Positions 61,530-64,000 of a DNA stretch of 64,000 bases are shown one piece after another. The notes under the pieces are model-generated. The model was not told where the DNA came from, searched no databases, and saw nothing but the letters and a program-made list of their open reading frames with translations. Source of the DNA: Coriaria nepalensis (Eukaryota; Streptophyta; Magnoliopsida; Cucurbitales; Coriariaceae); the NCBI GenBank assembly GCA_027186245.1, contig CP114483.1, positions 30,076,642-30,140,641 on the forward strand, written 5' to 3'. Each line of letters opens with the position of its first letter. The stretch's first letter is position 1. A program made the position numbers and the translations under genes.

Positions 61530-61892
61530 GAAGTCAGTTGGGAGAGCTGTTGTTGAATACTGGTTACACTGACCTCATTAACTTTCATAGGTGGTGACTC
61601 TGATCAATTAATAAACTGTTGAGAATTAGCTGCCATGTATGCTATCAAAGCTCGTGTATATGCCGAAGTCTTATCCACTAAATCATCTCTACTCGCAGCA
61701 TCAATCATACTTCTTTAACATTTGTGAAAGGCCTTCATAAAAGTATTGAAGTAAGAGTTACTCACTGATTTGATAATGAGGACAACTTGCACATAACTTC
61801 TTGAATCGTTCCTAAGTATTCGTAGAGAGTCTCTTCACTACATTGTCGAATATCACATATCTCCTTCCGAATGATTTTAGCCCTAGATGCCA
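61530..61892 (-). mobile_element. Ty3/Gypsy gag remnant
   Basis: The minus-strand translation follows a plant Gypsy gag: ASRAKIIRKEICDIRQ, then ETLYEYL. After a one-base shift come KKLCASCPHYQISE, stop, LLLQYFYEGL and SMIDAASRDDLVDKTSAYTR, ending ALIAYMAANSQQ and VNEVSVTSIQQQLSQL. A frameshift and a stop (Gln codon to TAA) disable it. It is separated by about 115 bp of T-rich sequence from the hAT end at 62010. Confidence 0.8.
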
Positions 61893-62009
61893 TAAAAAAT
61901 TTCTCAAAAAAATTTTCCCTTTTCTTTTATTTCTTTCTCTCTTTTATTCGCGGACACTCTTTCTTATTTTTTTTTCTCTATTTTTTTTCCTTTTGTTTTC
62001 TCTCTTCAC

Positions 62010-64000
62010 TAGAGATGGCAATTTGGGCGGGCCGGCCTGAATCTGTTCAGCCCGGCCCATTAAAGCCCGACCCGCACCCGTATCCGTAATATGTGGGTAT
62101 GGGCTTGGCCCGGCTCGTACACGGGCGCGGGACGGGCCAGGCCAAACATATATTATATACCCGCAGGCCGGCCCGACCCGCCCATTTTTAAAACGAGCCA
62201 AATTTGGCCCGCGGGTATACCGTATACCCGAGGGTATGCAGGCTACCTGCAGTGAACAGTATCCCCGCAGTGAACAGTATCCCTTAAGCCTTAGCTGTAG
62301 GGAACAACGGCTCCCTGCTCAAATATTTTTTTATTTTTTTTTATTTTAAAATTTTTTCTCTCTATTATTTTTTCTTATAAATACCCCTTTAAATTATCTT
62401 CATAAATCACAATTCAAAAAATCATCTCTCAATTCTATTATTTTTTCTCTTCATTATTTTTCCTATAACTACCCCCTCAAATTATCTTCATAAATCACAA
62501 TTCATAACTTAAAAAAATCATCTCTCAACTCTCAATTTTTCTTACTAATTTAAAATCTCAATTATCAATTTTACAATTCCTGAATCTTGATTATAGTCTT
62601 GACTCTCAACTCTCAAGTTCCAAAATTGGATTTCAGGTTGGTTCAATTTTTCTATTTTATTATAATGTATTTTAATCTTTATTATTATAAATATTTTTTG
62701 TAAATTTTATCTTCCAAGTTCTAACAAATTTTAATATATATATATATATATTTAATAACATAGAAAATGGATAACTTGGATAATACACATGATTTTGGAG
62801 GCCATCCAAATTTGCCATTTTAAAGTACAGGATATATGGAATCAGACGAAAATAATTTTCTGAATATAGACAAGGTCCACGAGGATGCGGTCGATCTCGA
62901 CGATGAAGTAACAACTACACCGAGTACAGCTACTTCTACAAAACGCAAGAAGACAACGTCAAAAGTTTGGCTTTGTTTTGACGAGTTATACAAGCCAGAT
63001 GAACACGGTAAAATTAAAAAATATGCTATATGTAAGGTATGTAAAAAGGCTCTAATTGCTACTGGGACTGGTGAAACTACCCACTTAAAACGTTATAAAG
63101 ATAAATGCATGCCTGATCCCACACTCGGTATAAGTATGTCTCAAACTCAATTAAATTTTCAACATGATGGTTCGGTTTCTACATGGTCATATAATGAAAT
63201 GAGAGCTAGAGATAATCTTGCTAAGTTGATTGCTTATTTTGATTTGCCTATTGGTTTTGCTGACTCTGAATATTATGAAAACTTTGTTCGAGACTCATAT
63301 TATCATTCTTATAGGAGAGTAAGTAGAAATACAATTAGAAGTGACATAGAAGCATGTTTTAAAAAATAACGTGATGCTTTAAAAAAAGAATTAGGTTCAC
63401 CTCATGTTGGTATTGCATTAACGTCTGATCTTTGGAGTGCAATGTCTAAGCAATATTATTTATCTGTAGTTAGTCATTATTTAGATATTGAATGGTCTAT
63501 GAACAAAAAAATAATAGGTTTTAGAATTATTGAGACTCAACATGCTGAAAATATTTATGATATTGTTATGCAAGTTTTGAATGAATTTGATATAAAACAA
63601 CATATAATATCAATCACATTGGATAATGCTTCTGCAAATACGAAAGCAATATCTTTATTTGATGATCATCTTAGTGAGCACAATGGTGGAATATTTCTAC
63701 ATCAACGATGTGCTTGTTACATAATAAACTTCATTGTCAAAGCAGGTAAGAAATTGGTAACAAATGAAATCACAAATATTCGAGATGCATTAGCTTTCAT
63801 AGTTAGCTCTAATCCTCGTATAGCTGCATTTAGACAATTATGCAAGAATGCAAGTAAAAAACCTCGGAAGTTTGCCCTTGATATGGACATAAGATGGAAT
63901 TCAACTTATATAATGTTACAACAAGCTATTCCATATAAAGATGAGATTACAATGTTTTTACATCTAAAACAAGGTACATCTACTGTATTACGTGAAAACG
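62010..64000 (+). mobile_element. hAT (Ac-like) transposon, 5' part, runs off the window
   Basis: The left end is set at TAGAGATGGCAA, a typical hAT terminal repeat (compare the Ac-type TAGGGATG). GC-rich subterminal repeats of GGCCCG/GGGCCGG words follow to about 62230. Then come a leader with repeated TCATCTCTCAA and CAATTCAAAAA units, and the transposase gene. The 3' end and target-site duplication lie outside the window. Confidence 0.75.
62767..64000 (+). pseudogene. hAT transposase with two in-frame stops (partial)
   Basis: From ATG at 62767 one frame runs to the window end, broken only by TAA at 62821 and TAA at 63367. It encodes an Ac-type hAT transposase: a BED zinc finger (KVWLCFDELYK, CKVCKKAL, THLKRYKDKC) and DLPIGFADSEYYENF. 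The catalytic core pieces are LTSDLWSA, TLDNASANTKAI, RCACYIINFIV and DMDIRWNSTY. The first two Asp of the RNase H-like triad are visible (in TSDLW and LDNAS); the Glu lies beyond the window. The zinc finger has Tyr where the pattern has His (LKRY for LKRH), and the RCACH motif has Tyr for His. The second stop looks like a CAA-to-TAA change. Two stops and two lost His residues suggest an inactive but fairly young copy. Confidence 0.85.

Noticed and set aside
1..64000. tRNA or rRNA genes, and CRISPR arrays
   Set aside because: I looked for T-loop/B-box words (GGTTCGA-type) with matching stems, ribosomal core sequences and regular short direct repeats with unique spacers, and found none that hold up. 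CRISPR arrays are not expected in plant nuclear DNA.

Overview
This 64 kb window is nuclear DNA from a flowering plant, most likely a eudicot. It is very AT-rich, the genes have short exons with GT-AG introns, several plant-only families are present (polyol transporters, a DYW-class PPR protein, the plastid glutamate/malate translocator DiT2, FAR1-related sequence), and Copia, Gypsy, hAT and Mutator-like debris fills the space between genes. The species cannot be fixed from the sequence alone.

Layout. 1-8.7 kb: AT-rich intergenic DNA with one unidentified GC-richer block (5.5-6.5 kb) and a probable DNA-transposon end (7.0-7.2 kb). 8.7-17.1 kb: a tandem duplication carrying two three-exon polyol/monosaccharide transporter genes (PLT family), each followed by the same block of palindromic GACCGAG repeats. 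A decayed FAR1-type sequence lies between them. 17.1-31 kb: repeats, including a TRIM-like remnant, a family of diverged ~1.8 kb sequences in alternating orientation (some joined head to head), a Copia reverse transcriptase remnant and a Gypsy-like LTR. 31.8-35.7 kb: an intact RPA3 gene (minus strand), a PPR fragment just upstream of its 5' end, and a decayed 4'-phosphopantetheinyl transferase gene. 35.7-43 kb: mostly AT-rich DNA with LTR-like pieces. 43.1-45.7 kb: a third, more diverged PLT gene. 46.3-47.1 kb: a MULE-like remnant. 49.6-51.3 kb: an intact intronless DYW-class PPR gene. 52.0-53.2 kb: two Copia gag fragments in opposite orientation. 54.5-60.4 kb: DiT2 in four exons on the minus strand, with a decayed hAT element in its 3.8 kb first intron and a short N-terminus. 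61.5-61.9 kb: a Gypsy gag remnant. 62.0 kb to the end: the 5' part of a second hAT element whose transposase has two in-frame stops.

Six protein-coding genes look intact: three PLT genes, RPA3, the PPR gene and DiT2. They do not form an evident functional cluster apart from the PLT paralogues. I found no convincing new biological system. The observations most worth checking are the uneven divergence of the tandem PLT copies (a probable gene-conversion tract), the changed TATA box and small coding changes in the second copy, the short DiT2 transit peptide, and the recurrent head-to-head repeat pairs at 22-28 kb. Exon boundaries were read by eye from splice sites and frame continuity; no alignment or database search was run.
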